A stretch of 64,000 nt of DNA, taken from positions 62,001-126,000 of the forward strand of contig NZ_MKTH01000018.1 in assembly GCF_001898175.1 (NCBI RefSeq), read 5' to 3'. A model generated the notes under the pieces. That model was not told where the DNA came from. It ran no database searches and was given only the letters and a program-made list of their open reading frames with translations. Positions 8,599 through 15,389 of this stretch are shown in pieces; position 1 is the stretch's first letter, and the number at the start of each line of letters is the position of its first letter. Made by a program: the position numbers and the translations under genes. This DNA comes from Cellulomonas sp. 73-92. GTDB taxonomy: Bacteria; Actinomycetota; Actinomycetes; Actinomycetales; Cellulomonadaceae.

Positions 8599-8871
8599 AT
8601 GGCTCGTCACCGCACCCGGCTGACCCCGCGCGAGCGCGCGGACGTCGCGCTGCGCTGGGCCCGGCGCGCGGCGCTGTGGCTGGCGCTCGGCGTCGTCGTC
8701 GGCGTCGCGGCGCTCGGCGCCCTGGTCTGGGCGGGGTCCCTCCCCGGCGTGCGGGTGTGGGTCGCCGTCGCGGCGGGCGTCCTGGCGACGGCGGCCGCCG
8801 GCGTGGCCAGCACCGTCCCCGGACCGGGTTCGGGGGCCGACGAGCCCACGGACGGACCTTCGCCGGGCTGA
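8599..8871 (+). CDS. Small membrane protein, hypothetical
   Basis: 90-residue protein with a basic N terminus (MARHRTRLTPRERAD), two hydrophobic helices (about 25-48, LWLALGVVVGVAALGALVWA, and 51-70, VRVWVAVAAGVLATAAAGVA) and a short acidic/Pro/Gly tail. No family is recognised. The ATG lies one base past the tRNA-Arg 3' end, so tRNA processing would leave a nearly leaderless message. No ribosome site is visible except within the tRNA. Codon third positions are strongly G/C, supporting a real gene. Confidence 0.6.
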   Translation: MARHRTRLTPRERADVALRWARRAALWLALGVVVGVAALGALVWAGSLPGVRVWVAVAAGVLATAAAGVASTVPGPGSGADEPTDGPSPG

Positions 8872-8901
8872 CGTCTCGTCGGCTCGCCGTAGGCTGACGT
8901 C

Positions 8902-9546
8902 GTGACCAGCACCGCCGCCAACGGGACCAGCGACCGGATCGTCTGGATCGACTGCGAGATGACCGGGCTGGACCTCGTGGCCGACGCCCTGGTCGAGGTC
9001 GCCGTGATCGTCACCGACTCCGAGCTGCGTGCGCTCGACGGCGGGATCGACGTCGTCATCGCACCGCCGGCGGAAGCCCTCGCGCAGATGAACGACTACG
9101 TGCGCGCGATGCACACCTCGTCGGGCCTCCTCGAGGAGCTGGCCGCCGGCATGACGCTCGACGAGGCGCAGCGGGTCGTCGTCGAGTACGTGCGCCGATG
9201 GGTCCCGGACGCCGGGAAGGCGCCGCTCGCCGGCAACTCGGTCGGCACGGACAAGACGTTCCTGGACCGTGACATGCCGGAGCTGGTCGGGCACCTGCAC
9301 TACCGGATCATCGACGTGTCGAGCATCAAGGAGCTCGCCCGCCGCTGGTACCCGCGCGTGTACTTCAACGCCCCCACCAAGCGCGGCGGCCACCGTGCGC
9401 TGGCCGACATCCTCGAGAGCATCGACGAGCTGCGCTACTACCGCGCCGCCCTCATGCCGCCGGAGCCCGGCCCCGACTCGGCCACCGCCAAGGCGATCGC
9501 CGCCCAGATCGTCGAGACCTCGGTCGCCGGCACCCAGCCCGCGTAG
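8902..9546 (+). CDS. orn: Oligoribonuclease
   Basis: 214-residue 3'-5' exoribonuclease of the DEDDh family. It degrades 2-5 nucleotide RNAs, and in related bacteria pGpG, finishing mRNA decay in the cytoplasm. Visible are the DEDD start [10 protein letters not shown] (D17, E19), the middle [17 protein letters not shown] and the final [18 protein letters not shown] with the catalytic histidine and aspartate. Full length for the family with a short extra C-terminal tail (about 25 residues). GTG start. The stop is six bases from the convergent GNAT gene. Confidence 0.96.
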   Translation: MTSTAANGTSDRIVWIDCEMTGLDLVADALVEVAVIVTDSELRALDGGIDVVIAPPAEALAQMNDYVRAMHTSSGLLEELAAGMTLDEAQRVVVEYVRRWVPDAGKAPLAGNSVGTDKTFLDRDMPELVGHLHYRIIDVSSIKELARRWYPRVYFNAPTKRGGHRALADILESIDELRYYRAALMPPEPGPDSATAKAIAAQIVETSVAGTQPA

Positions 9547-9552
9547 GCAAGG

Positions 9553-10134
9553 TCAGCCGAAGTCCAGTCGCATGAGCACACGCGGCGCGCCGGCCGAGAC
9601 CGAGTCGGTGTCGCAGATCTTGCTGAAGCCCGCCTTCTCGAACATCGAGCGGGTACCGACGTAGCCCCCGGACGCGTTGATCCGGGCGCCGGCGTTGTCC
9701 ACCGGATAGCCCTCGAGGGCTGGGGCGCCGTGTCCGCGGGCGAACTCGACCCCGCCGGCGAGCAGTGCGCTCGCGACGCCCTGTCGCCGGTGGCCGCCCA
9801 GCACGCGGAAGCAGAACACCGACCACACCGGGCGCTCGTCGATCCACGGGACCCGCCCACCGCGTCGGAACGCGAAGAGCTCCGAGCGCGGTGCCACGCC
9901 CGCCCACCCCACGGCGAGACCCTTGTCGTACGCCAGGAGACCCGGCGCCAGGTCGCGGCTGCACAGGTCTCGGACGTAGGCCTCCTGGCCGCCCGGACCG
10001 AGCGCCGACCGCTCGGGCGACCGGAGCCGGTTGGCCAGGCACCAGCACGCCTGCCCGCCGGGGACGGGGGGCCCGACGATCGTCGCCACGTCGGCGAAGC
10101 GCTCGGCTGTGGCGGGAACCACCTCGATAGCCAT
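9553..10134 (-). CDS. GNAT family N-acetyltransferase
   Basis: 193-residue acetyltransferase. The acetyl-CoA pyrophosphate loop is RRQGVASALL (about 122-131), preceded by the strand VFCFRVLGGH and followed by a helix and the conserved ALEGYPVD region. A cysteine-rich segment near 25-40 (GQACWCLANR) and WAGVAPRSE resemble the subgroup annotated in actinobacteria as GNAT proteins acting on small molecules. Substrate unknown. Starts at ATG 10134 (MAIEVVPATAERF). Convergent with orn and followed on the same strand only by that junction, so it is likely monocistronic. Confidence 0.88.
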   Translation of the reverse strand: MAIEVVPATAERFADVATIVGPPVPGGQACWCLANRLRSPERSALGPGGQEAYVRDLCSRDLAPGLLAYDKGLAVGWAGVAPRSELFAFRRGGRVPWIDERPVWSVFCFRVLGGHRRQGVASALLAGGVEFARGHGAPALEGYPVDNAGARINASGGYVGTRSMFEKAGFSKICDTDSVSAGAPRVLMRLDFG

Positions 10135-10192
10135 GCGGGCACGGTAGCGCCGAGAACCGACAAGGCGCCGACCGTGGGGTCGACGCCTTGGA

Positions 10193-10269
10193 TGGGGTGG
10201 CTGACGGGACTTGAACCCGCGACCCCCTGGACCACAACCAGGTGCTCTACCAACTGAGCTACAGCCACC
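10193..10269 (-). tRNA. tRNA-His (anticodon GTG)
   Basis: Cloverleaf on the minus strand with acceptor GTGGCTG/CAGCCAC and the extra G at position -1 (base 10269) opposite C73 that marks tRNA-His. The anticodon loop TTGTGGT gives GTG. The 3' CCA is encoded (10193-10195). Confidence 0.96.
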
Positions 10270-10334
10270 ACGGACCGCCGCAGCGGCGGGCCGACGAGAA
10301 GTGTAACGGCCCGCGGGGTCCGCGCAGAACGCGG

Positions 10335-11270
10335 TCAGAGCCGGGCGGCGATGGCGTCGGCGGCGCGCTCCGCCGAGCCGGGGCCGTGCTGGAAGAACAG
10401 CGACGGCTCGGTCAGCTCGACCTCGAGGATCACCGGCTTCCCCTCCTCGTCCGGGATGACGTCCACGCGCGTGTACAGGAACGGCTGCCGGGCCCCGGGG
10501 AAGATGTCGGCGAGCGCCTCGACCACGCGGCCGCCGACCTCGCGCTCCTCGGCGCTCGGCTCACGCGGGGCGATGACCTCGCCGCGGTAGAGCGCGCCGT
10601 CGAGGTCGGCCGGGCGGAACGGCCCGGAGAGCAGCGCGCTCTTGCGCACCGCGTGGCTGAAGACCCCGTCGAGGAACACCAGCCCGGTCTCCCCCACGGT
10701 GTCCACCCCCCGCAGGTAGCGCTGCAGCATGACGTGCCGGCCGACGGCCATGAGGTTCTTGGCGTGGGTGATCGCGAGCATCCGCTGCTGCGTGGCGGAG
10801 GCGTCGTAGCGACCGGTGTCGCGCGAGCCGGCGCTGATGGTCGGCTTGATGACGAACTCGCCGAACGCCGGCAGCCGCGAGTTGATGGCGCGGGACGTCA
10901 TGTTGGTGGCCGGGTCGAGCCAGATCGTCGGCACGATCGGCAGCCCGCGCTCCTCGAGGTCCGCCAGGTAGGTCTTGTCCGTGTTCCAGGCGATGACGTC
11001 GGCGGGGTTGAGCAGCTCGCTCGTCTGCTCCACGCGGCGCGTCCAGTCGACGAACTGCGCCTGGCGCTCGGTGTAGTCCCAGGTGCTGCGCACGACGACG
11101 TGCTGGTACGACGCCCAGTCGATCGTCGGGTCGTCCCACACGGCGACGTCGACGGGGATGCCACGCCCGACGAGCTCGTCGCGCAGCAGCTGGTCGTCGG
11201 GGTCGAGGTCGGGCAGCTCCGCGCAGGTCGCGAGCGCCAGTCGGGCTGATCCGGAAGGCGGCGTCGTCAC
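10335..11270 (-). CDS. ATP-grasp domain-containing protein
   Basis: 311-residue ATP-grasp ligase-like enzyme, RimK/cyanophycin-synthetase-like in style. It would couple ATP to carboxylate-amine bond formation; substrate unknown. Features in order: an N-terminal alpha/beta subdomain (LALATCAELPDLDPDD), NTDKTYLADLEERGLPIVPT opening the ATP-grasp fold, the phosphate-binding lysine in FGEFVIKPTISAGSRDTGRY, LQRYLRGVDTVGETGLVFL, and the metal-binding end YTRVDVIPDEEGKPVILEVE with the D-x-n-E-x-E pattern. GTG start at 11270; the sequence before it is not protein-like. It lies 50 bases downstream of the aminotransferase stop on the same strand. Confidence 0.88.
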   Translation of the reverse strand: MTTPPSGSARLALATCAELPDLDPDDQLLRDELVGRGIPVDVAVWDDPTIDWASYQHVVVRSTWDYTERQAQFVDWTRRVEQTSELLNPADVIAWNTDKTYLADLEERGLPIVPTIWLDPATNMTSRAINSRLPAFGEFVIKPTISAGSRDTGRYDASATQQRMLAITHAKNLMAVGRHVMLQRYLRGVDTVGETGLVFLDGVFSHAVRKSALLSGPFRPADLDGALYRGEVIAPREPSAEEREVGGRVVEALADIFPGARQPFLYTRVDVIPDEEGKPVILEVELTEPSLFFQHGPGSAERAADAIAARL

Positions 11271-11320
11271 CCGGGAAGCGTACCTAGGCGCCCGACGAGG
11301 CCGGGGAAGGCGTCCGGCGC

Positions 11321-12484
11321 TCAGGCGCCGAGGGCGTCCACGGCGGCGCGAAGCCGTCGGCACCCCTCGGCGAAGGCCGCGGGCTCCGGCAGCAGGGACA
11401 GCGCGAGGGCACCCGGCGTCGGCAGGTCGTAGAACCAGCCGGGGTGCACGGACAGGTGGGCCTCGCGCAGCAGGTGGAGGGCGAGCTCGTCGTCGGGCCG
11501 CCACCGCGGCGCGTCGACCAGCACGGTCCAGCCGCCCTCGCAGCGGCGCACGCGCCAGCCGCCGTCGTCGAGCAGGGCGCGGGCGGTGGCGAGGTTCCCG
11601 ACGAGCCGTTCGCGGGTCGCCGCCACCGCGTCGTCCGCCAGGGCGAGCAGGTCCGGCAGCGCCAGGGCGACCGGCGCCCCCACCGACAGATACGTGTCGG
11701 CGATGGTCTCCAGCGCGGCGACAGCCGCCGCGGCCTCGTCGTGCGGCCCGGACACCCGCACCCAGCCGAGCTTGAGCTGCGGCGCGCACAGGAGCTTGGA
11801 CAGCCCGTCGAGCGCGAACGTCGGCACGCGCTCCTCGCCGGCGAGGGTGCGCGGCCGGCCGTCGAGGTGGAAGGGGCCGAAGACCTCGTCGGAGACCAGC
11901 GCCGCTCCCCCGGCCCGCGCGGCCTCGACGAGCGGGGCGCGCTCGTCGTCGGCCACGTAGGCGCCCGTCGGGTTGCCCGGGTTGACGACGACGACCCCGC
12001 GAACCTCGTCGCGCGCGGCCACCCGGGCCAGCGCCGTGGTGTCCGTCGACCAACCGTAGGGGTGCACGTAGTGCAGCGGGTACTCGGTGGTCCGGACCGC
12101 CGCGAGGCGGGCGAGCGGCTCGACGAGCGGGTAGCCGGGTGCCGGGATCGCGACGGTCTCACCGGGGTCCGCCAGGAGCGTCAGCAGCCAGCCGTACGCC
12201 TCGGACGTGCTGGCGGTGAGGAAGTAGTCGTCGGGACCGCCGCCGAACCGGGCGGCCAGGGCCTCCCGCGCGACGACCGGCCCCCGGGGGTCCGGCGCGT
12301 AGCGACCCGCGCGCGACGTGGCCCGCCGCACCGCCTCCAGCACGCCGGGGTGCGTCAGGCCGTGGCGGGTGGGGTTGGAGTCGGTGAGGTCGAGGACATC
12401 GACGCCCCTGGCCCGCAGCTCCGCCCGGGCCACCGCGAGGGCGTTGGGGGTGCCGTCGGCGGTGGCGCGGGCGGCGAGGTGCAC
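11321..12484 (-). CDS. Pyridoxal-phosphate-dependent aminotransferase, class I/II
   Basis: 387-residue fold-type I PLP enzyme of the AAT class. It transfers an amino group between an amino acid and a 2-oxo acid; substrate not predictable. Visible are LDLTDSNPTRHGL near the N terminus, the PLP-contacting NPGNPTG, LVSDEVF with the PLP-ring aspartate, and GLSKLLCAPQLKLGW with the Schiff-base lysine. GTG start (VHLAARATADG) is used because upstream codons are not conserved-looking; a short leader is likely. Probably co-transcribed with the ATP-grasp gene 50 bases downstream. Confidence 0.92.
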   Translation of the reverse strand: MHLAARATADGTPNALAVARAELRARGVDVLDLTDSNPTRHGLTHPGVLEAVRRATSRAGRYAPDPRGPVVAREALAARFGGGPDDYFLTASTSEAYGWLLTLLADPGETVAIPAPGYPLVEPLARLAAVRTTEYPLHYVHPYGWSTDTTALARVAARDEVRGVVVVNPGNPTGAYVADDERAPLVEAARAGGAALVSDEVFGPFHLDGRPRTLAGEERVPTFALDGLSKLLCAPQLKLGWVRVSGPHDEAAAAVAALETIADTYLSVGAPVALALPDLLALADDAVAATRERLVGNLATARALLDDGGWRVRRCEGGWTVLVDAPRWRPDDELALHLLREAHLSVHPGWFYDLPTPGALALSLLPEPAAFAEGCRRLRAAVDALGA

Positions 12485-12497
12485 CGGCCCAGCGTAG

Positions 12498-12689
12498 GGC
12501 GGTGCGTTCCTCGGCTGGAGCCTCGTCCTCGTCGGCGGCGTCCTCATCGGCATCGGGGTGTACCGCCTGGTGCAGCACGCGGACCGTGCCGCGGGCGTGC
12601 GGTTCACCCGCGACCCGCTGGCCCGGACCGTCTGGACCACCGCTCAGGCCGCCGACGTGCTGCCGCCCGACCCGTCCAGCACGGAATGA
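12498..12689 (+). pseudogene. Coding-like fragment without a proper start: small membrane protein remnant or short gene
   Basis: The frame opening after a TAG at 12495 and ending at TGA 12687-12689 reads as a typical membrane helix and soluble tail (FLGWSLVLVGGVLIGIGVY, then RFTRDPLARTVWTT). Third positions are nearly all G/C. No ATG, GTG, TTG or CTG precedes the helix; the first usable start is GTG 12558, inside it. Either the 5' end has been lost, or a frameshift or unusual initiation is involved. It sits head-to-head with the aminotransferase and just before tRNA-Lys. Confidence 0.45.
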
Positions 12690-12727
12690 CGAAGGCCGCC
12701 ATCCGGAACGGACGACGGCCTCGTGAG

Positions 12728-12803
<76 letters not shown>

Positions 12804-12851
12804 GCGGTGAAGAAGATTACCAGCCCCGGTCGACCGACGCGAAACCGCTGG

Positions 12852-13193
12852 TCACAGGTACAGCCCCGTGCCCTGCCCCTCGCCGTGGGGCTCGGCCACG
12901 GCGTGCACGTCCTTCTCCCGCAGCAGCAGGTAGGTGTCGCCCGCGAGCTCCACCTCGGCCCGGTCCTCGGGGTCGAACAGGATGCGGTCGCCGACGGCCA
13001 CCTGGCGCACGTGCTGGCCCACCGCCACGACCCTCGCCCACGCCAGCCGGCGACCGACCGCGGCGGTCGCGGGGATGACGATCCCGCTGGCCGAACGCCG
13101 CTCGGCCGCCTCGCCGTCGACGGCGACGAGCACCCTGTCGTTGAGCATCCGGATCGGCAGCTCGTCGTGCGCCGGGTCGGTCGAGGCGGTCAC
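12852..13193 (-). CDS. GroES-family (cpn10) co-chaperonin-like protein
   Basis: 113-residue member of the GroES fold. It has the opening LPIRMLNDRVLVAVDGE, the mobile-loop region SASGIVIPATA, VVAVG in the middle, and VAVGDRILFDPEDRAEVELA near the C terminus where GroES proteins carry GD-x-V. No groEL is adjacent, so this is probably a secondary, stand-alone GroES-like protein rather than the main co-chaperonin. N- and C-terminal extensions (about 14 and 12 residues) are unusual. GTG start, divergent from the peroxiredoxin gene across 62 bases. Confidence 0.85.
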   Translation of the reverse strand: MTASTDPAHDELPIRMLNDRVLVAVDGEAAERRSASGIVIPATAAVGRRLAWARVVAVGQHVRQVAVGDRILFDPEDRAEVELAGDTYLLLREKDVHAVAEPHGEGQGTGLYL

Positions 13194-13255
13194 AGACGGG
13201 ACCGTACCCGCACCCCCTAGGCTGGTCGAAAACGGCCCTTCCCCGAGGAGTCCCC

Positions 13256-13735
13256 GTGCCGCGACTGACCGCCGGCGACCTCGCCCCCGACTTCACCCTG
13301 CCCACCGCGGACGGCGGGTCCGTCACGCTGTCCGACCTGCGGGGGACGCACGTCATCGTGTACTTCTACCCCGCCGCCGGCACCCCGGGCTGCACCCTGG
13401 AGGCGGTGAACTTCCGCGACGCGTCCGCAGTCCTGGCGGCCGCCGGCTACCGGCTCGTCGGCGTCTCGCCGGACAGCCCGGCGCGGCTCGCGTCGTTCGC
13501 GGCCGACGAGACCCTGCAGTACCCGCTGCTTTCCGACGAGGACCACGCGGTGCTCGAGGAATGGGGCGCCTGGGGCGAGAAGACCCTCTACGGGCGGCTC
13601 ATCACCGGCGTGATCCGCTCGACGGTGGTCGTCGACCCGGACGGCCACGTCGAGCTGGCGCAGTACAACGTGCGCGCCACCGGGCACGTCGGGCGCCTGC
13701 TGGCCGACCTCGGCCTGCCGGTCGCCACCTCCTGA
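13256..13735 (+). CDS. bcp: Peroxiredoxin, BCP/PrxQ type
   Basis: 159-residue thiol peroxidase of the BCP/PrxQ group that reduces peroxides using thioredoxin or similar donors. The catalytic motif PAAGTPGCTLEAVNFRD has the peroxidatic C46. The resolving cysteine normally five positions later is replaced by V51 and there is no other cysteine, so it should behave as a 1-Cys enzyme. SPDSPARLASFA, EEWGAWGEKTLYG and the C-terminal STVVVDPDG strand are typical. The GTG start follows CCGAGGAG about six bases upstream. Followed 13 bases later by tRNA-Leu. Confidence 0.92.
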   Translation: MPRLTAGDLAPDFTLPTADGGSVTLSDLRGTHVIVYFYPAAGTPGCTLEAVNFRDASAVLAAAGYRLVGVSPDSPARLASFAADETLQYPLLSDEDHAVLEEWGAWGEKTLYGRLITGVIRSTVVVDPDGHVELAQYNVRATGHVGRLLADLGLPVATS

Positions 13736-13748
13736 GACAATCGGCCGC

Positions 13749-13834
13749 GCGGGAGTGGTGAAACGGTAGCCACGCCAGGTTTAGGTCCTGGTGCCCGAGA
13801 GGGCGTGCGGGTTCGAGTCCCGTCTCCCGCACCA
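13749..13834 (+). tRNA. tRNA-Leu (anticodon TAG)
   Basis: Type II tRNA with a long variable arm (TGCCCGAGAGGGCGT). Acceptor GCGGGAG/CTCCCGC, anticodon stem CCAGG/CCTGG with loop TTTAGGT giving TAG, TTCGAGT T loop, discriminator A and encoded CCA. Confidence 0.96.
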
Positions 13835-13869
13835 CGGCGACCCGCGCCGCCGCGCCTAGGATCGTGGGT

Positions 13870-14253
13870 GTGAGCACGCTGCAACGCCCCATGATGCTGT
13901 CGAAGATCCACCGGGCCACCGTGACCCAGGCCGACCTCGAGTACGTCGGCTCCATCACGATCGACCCGGACCTCATGGAGGCCGCGGACATCCTGGCGAA
14001 CCAGCAGGTGGACGTCCTCGACATCGACAACGGCGCGCGCCTGACCACCTACGCGATCCCCGGCCCGCGCGGGGCGCGTGACGTCAAGATCAACGGTGCC
14101 GCCGCCCACCTGGTGACGGTCGGCGACCGCGTGATCGTCATCGCCTACGGCGTGATGAGCGACGCCGAGGCCCACGAGCACAGGCCGATCGTCGTCGTGG
14201 TCGACGAGCACAACGACGTCGTGGAGCACGCCCCGGCGACCGACCGCCTCTGA
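13870..14253 (+). CDS. panD: Aspartate 1-decarboxylase
   Basis: 127-residue pyruvoyl enzyme that makes beta-alanine from aspartate for pantothenate and coenzyme A. KIHRATVTQADLEYVGSIT is the family signature; self-cleavage is expected between G27 and S28, with S28 becoming the pyruvoyl group. NGARLTTYAIPG and NGAAAHLVTVGDRVIVIAYG are also standard. The GTG at 13870 gives the usual leader before the KIHRA motif; a GTG two codons upstream (13864) is possible. No other pantothenate gene is nearby. It ends at a strong bidirectional terminator. Confidence 0.95.
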   Translation: MSTLQRPMMLSKIHRATVTQADLEYVGSITIDPDLMEAADILANQQVDVLDIDNGARLTTYAIPGPRGARDVKINGAAAHLVTVGDRVIVIAYGVMSDAEAHEHRPIVVVVDEHNDVVEHAPATDRL

Positions 14254-14265
14254 CCCCCCGCACGA

Positions 14266-14302
14266 CGAACGCCCTGCCCCCGTCACCGGGGCAGGGCGTT
14301 CG
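14266..14302. terminator. Bidirectional terminator between panD and trxA
   Basis: Perfect 15-base stem, 14266-14280 against 14288-14302, with a 7-base loop, between two convergent stops (14253 and 14318). No T tract on either strand. Confidence 0.88.
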
Positions 14303-14317
14303 CGGCTGATCGGCCGG

Positions 14318-14689
14318 TCAGGCCTTGGCGGTCTCCCGCTCGGAGATCTGCTTGCGGACCTCGTCCATGTCGAGGTCCTTCACGGCGCTGATCACCTGCT
14401 CCAGCGCGGGGGCGGGCAGCGCGCCGGGCTGGTTGTAGACGAGGATCCCGTCGCGGAACGCCATCAGCGTCGGGATCGACGTGATCTGCAGCTCCGCCGC
14501 GAGCTCCTGCTCGGCGTCCGTGTCGACCTTGCCGAACACGATGCCCTCGTGCTTCTCGGACGCCTGCTCGAAGATCGGGCCGAACATCCGGCAGGGCGGG
14601 CACCAGGTAGCCCAGAAGTCGACGAGCACGATGTCGTTGTCCTTGACGGTGGCGCCGATCGTGTCGCCGGTCAGGATGGTGGTGGCCAT
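14318..14689 (-). CDS. trxA: Thioredoxin
   Basis: 123-residue cytoplasmic thioredoxin that reduces protein disulfides. The fold is complete: VLVDFWATWCPPCRM carries the active site at C30-P-P-C33, then KVDTDAEQELA, and the cis-proline loop ITSIPTLMAFRDG. The active site is CPPC instead of the canonical CGPC, which in studied thioredoxins changes redox potential. A C-terminal helix of about 20 residues (DMDEVRKQISERETAKA) extends past the usual end. ATG start. Divergent from the NUDIX-like gene with a 122-base promoter region between them. Confidence 0.93.
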   Translation of the reverse strand: MATTILTGDTIGATVKDNDIVLVDFWATWCPPCRMFGPIFEQASEKHEGIVFGKVDTDAEQELAAELQITSIPTLMAFRDGILVYNQPGALPAPALEQVISAVKDLDMDEVRKQISERETAKA

Positions 14690-14811
14690 ACGGTTGCTCT
14701 CCTCGGTTCCGTGGTACTCGCCTCTTCAGCGCGCCGGGCCCCGCGGCTATTCCGCATCTCGTCGTGCGCGCCGCCCTCCCGGCCGTGCCCGCCTCACGGT
14801 AGAACAGCACG

Positions 14812-15375
14812 GTGACCGACACCTTCGAGTTCCCGAGCGACCCGGGGGAACCGGAGCAACCCTCCGGCTGGCTCTCCGAGCGCGACCTCGCCCAGGCCCG
14901 GGCGACGCTCCCGATGCTGTACGTCGACGTCGTCCCGGTGCGCGTGGACGACAGCGGGGACGTCATCGCCGTCGGCCTGCTGCTGCGCGTCACGGGCTCG
15001 GGCGCGATGACCCGCGACCTGGTCTCGGGACGCGTCATGTTCCACGAGCGGGTGCGCGACGCCCTGCTGCGGCACATCGAGAAGGACCTCGGCCCGATGG
15101 CGCTGCCGCAGATCCCGTCCTCGCCGCAGCCGTTCACCGTCGCCGAGTACCTGCCGACGCTCGGCGTGACCTCGTACCACGACCCGCGGCAGCACGCGGT
15201 GTCGCTCGCCTACGTGGTGCCGATGCTCGGCGACTGCCGCCCGCAGCAGGACGCCCTCGACCTCGCCTGGCTCACACCGGAGGAGGCGTGCGCCGACACC
15301 GCGCAGGTGGAGATGGCGGGCGGGCGGGGCCTGCTGCTGCGCCAGGCGATGGCCTGGGTCGGCCGCATGCCGTAG
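14812..15375 (+). CDS. NUDIX-family-like protein, DUF4916 type
   Basis: 187-residue protein of the actinobacterial DUF4916 group, annotated as NUDIX-hydrolase-like but without a classical NUDIX box. Recognisable pieces are WLSERDLAQARATLPMLYVD near 19-38, VIAVGLLLRVT, RVMFHERVRDALLRHIEKDL, EYLPTLGVTSYHDPRQHAVS and DALDLAWLTPEEA. Enzymatic activity is unproven for the family. GTG start at 14812. It stands alone between the divergent trxA and the convergent ABC-F gene, 14 bases from the latter's stop. Confidence 0.85.
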   Translation: MTDTFEFPSDPGEPEQPSGWLSERDLAQARATLPMLYVDVVPVRVDDSGDVIAVGLLLRVTGSGAMTRDLVSGRVMFHERVRDALLRHIEKDLGPMALPQIPSSPQPFTVAEYLPTLGVTSYHDPRQHAVSLAYVVPMLGDCRPQQDALDLAWLTPEEACADTAQVEMAGGRGLLLRQAMAWVGRMP

Positions 15376-15389
15376 GACACCCCGGCCGG

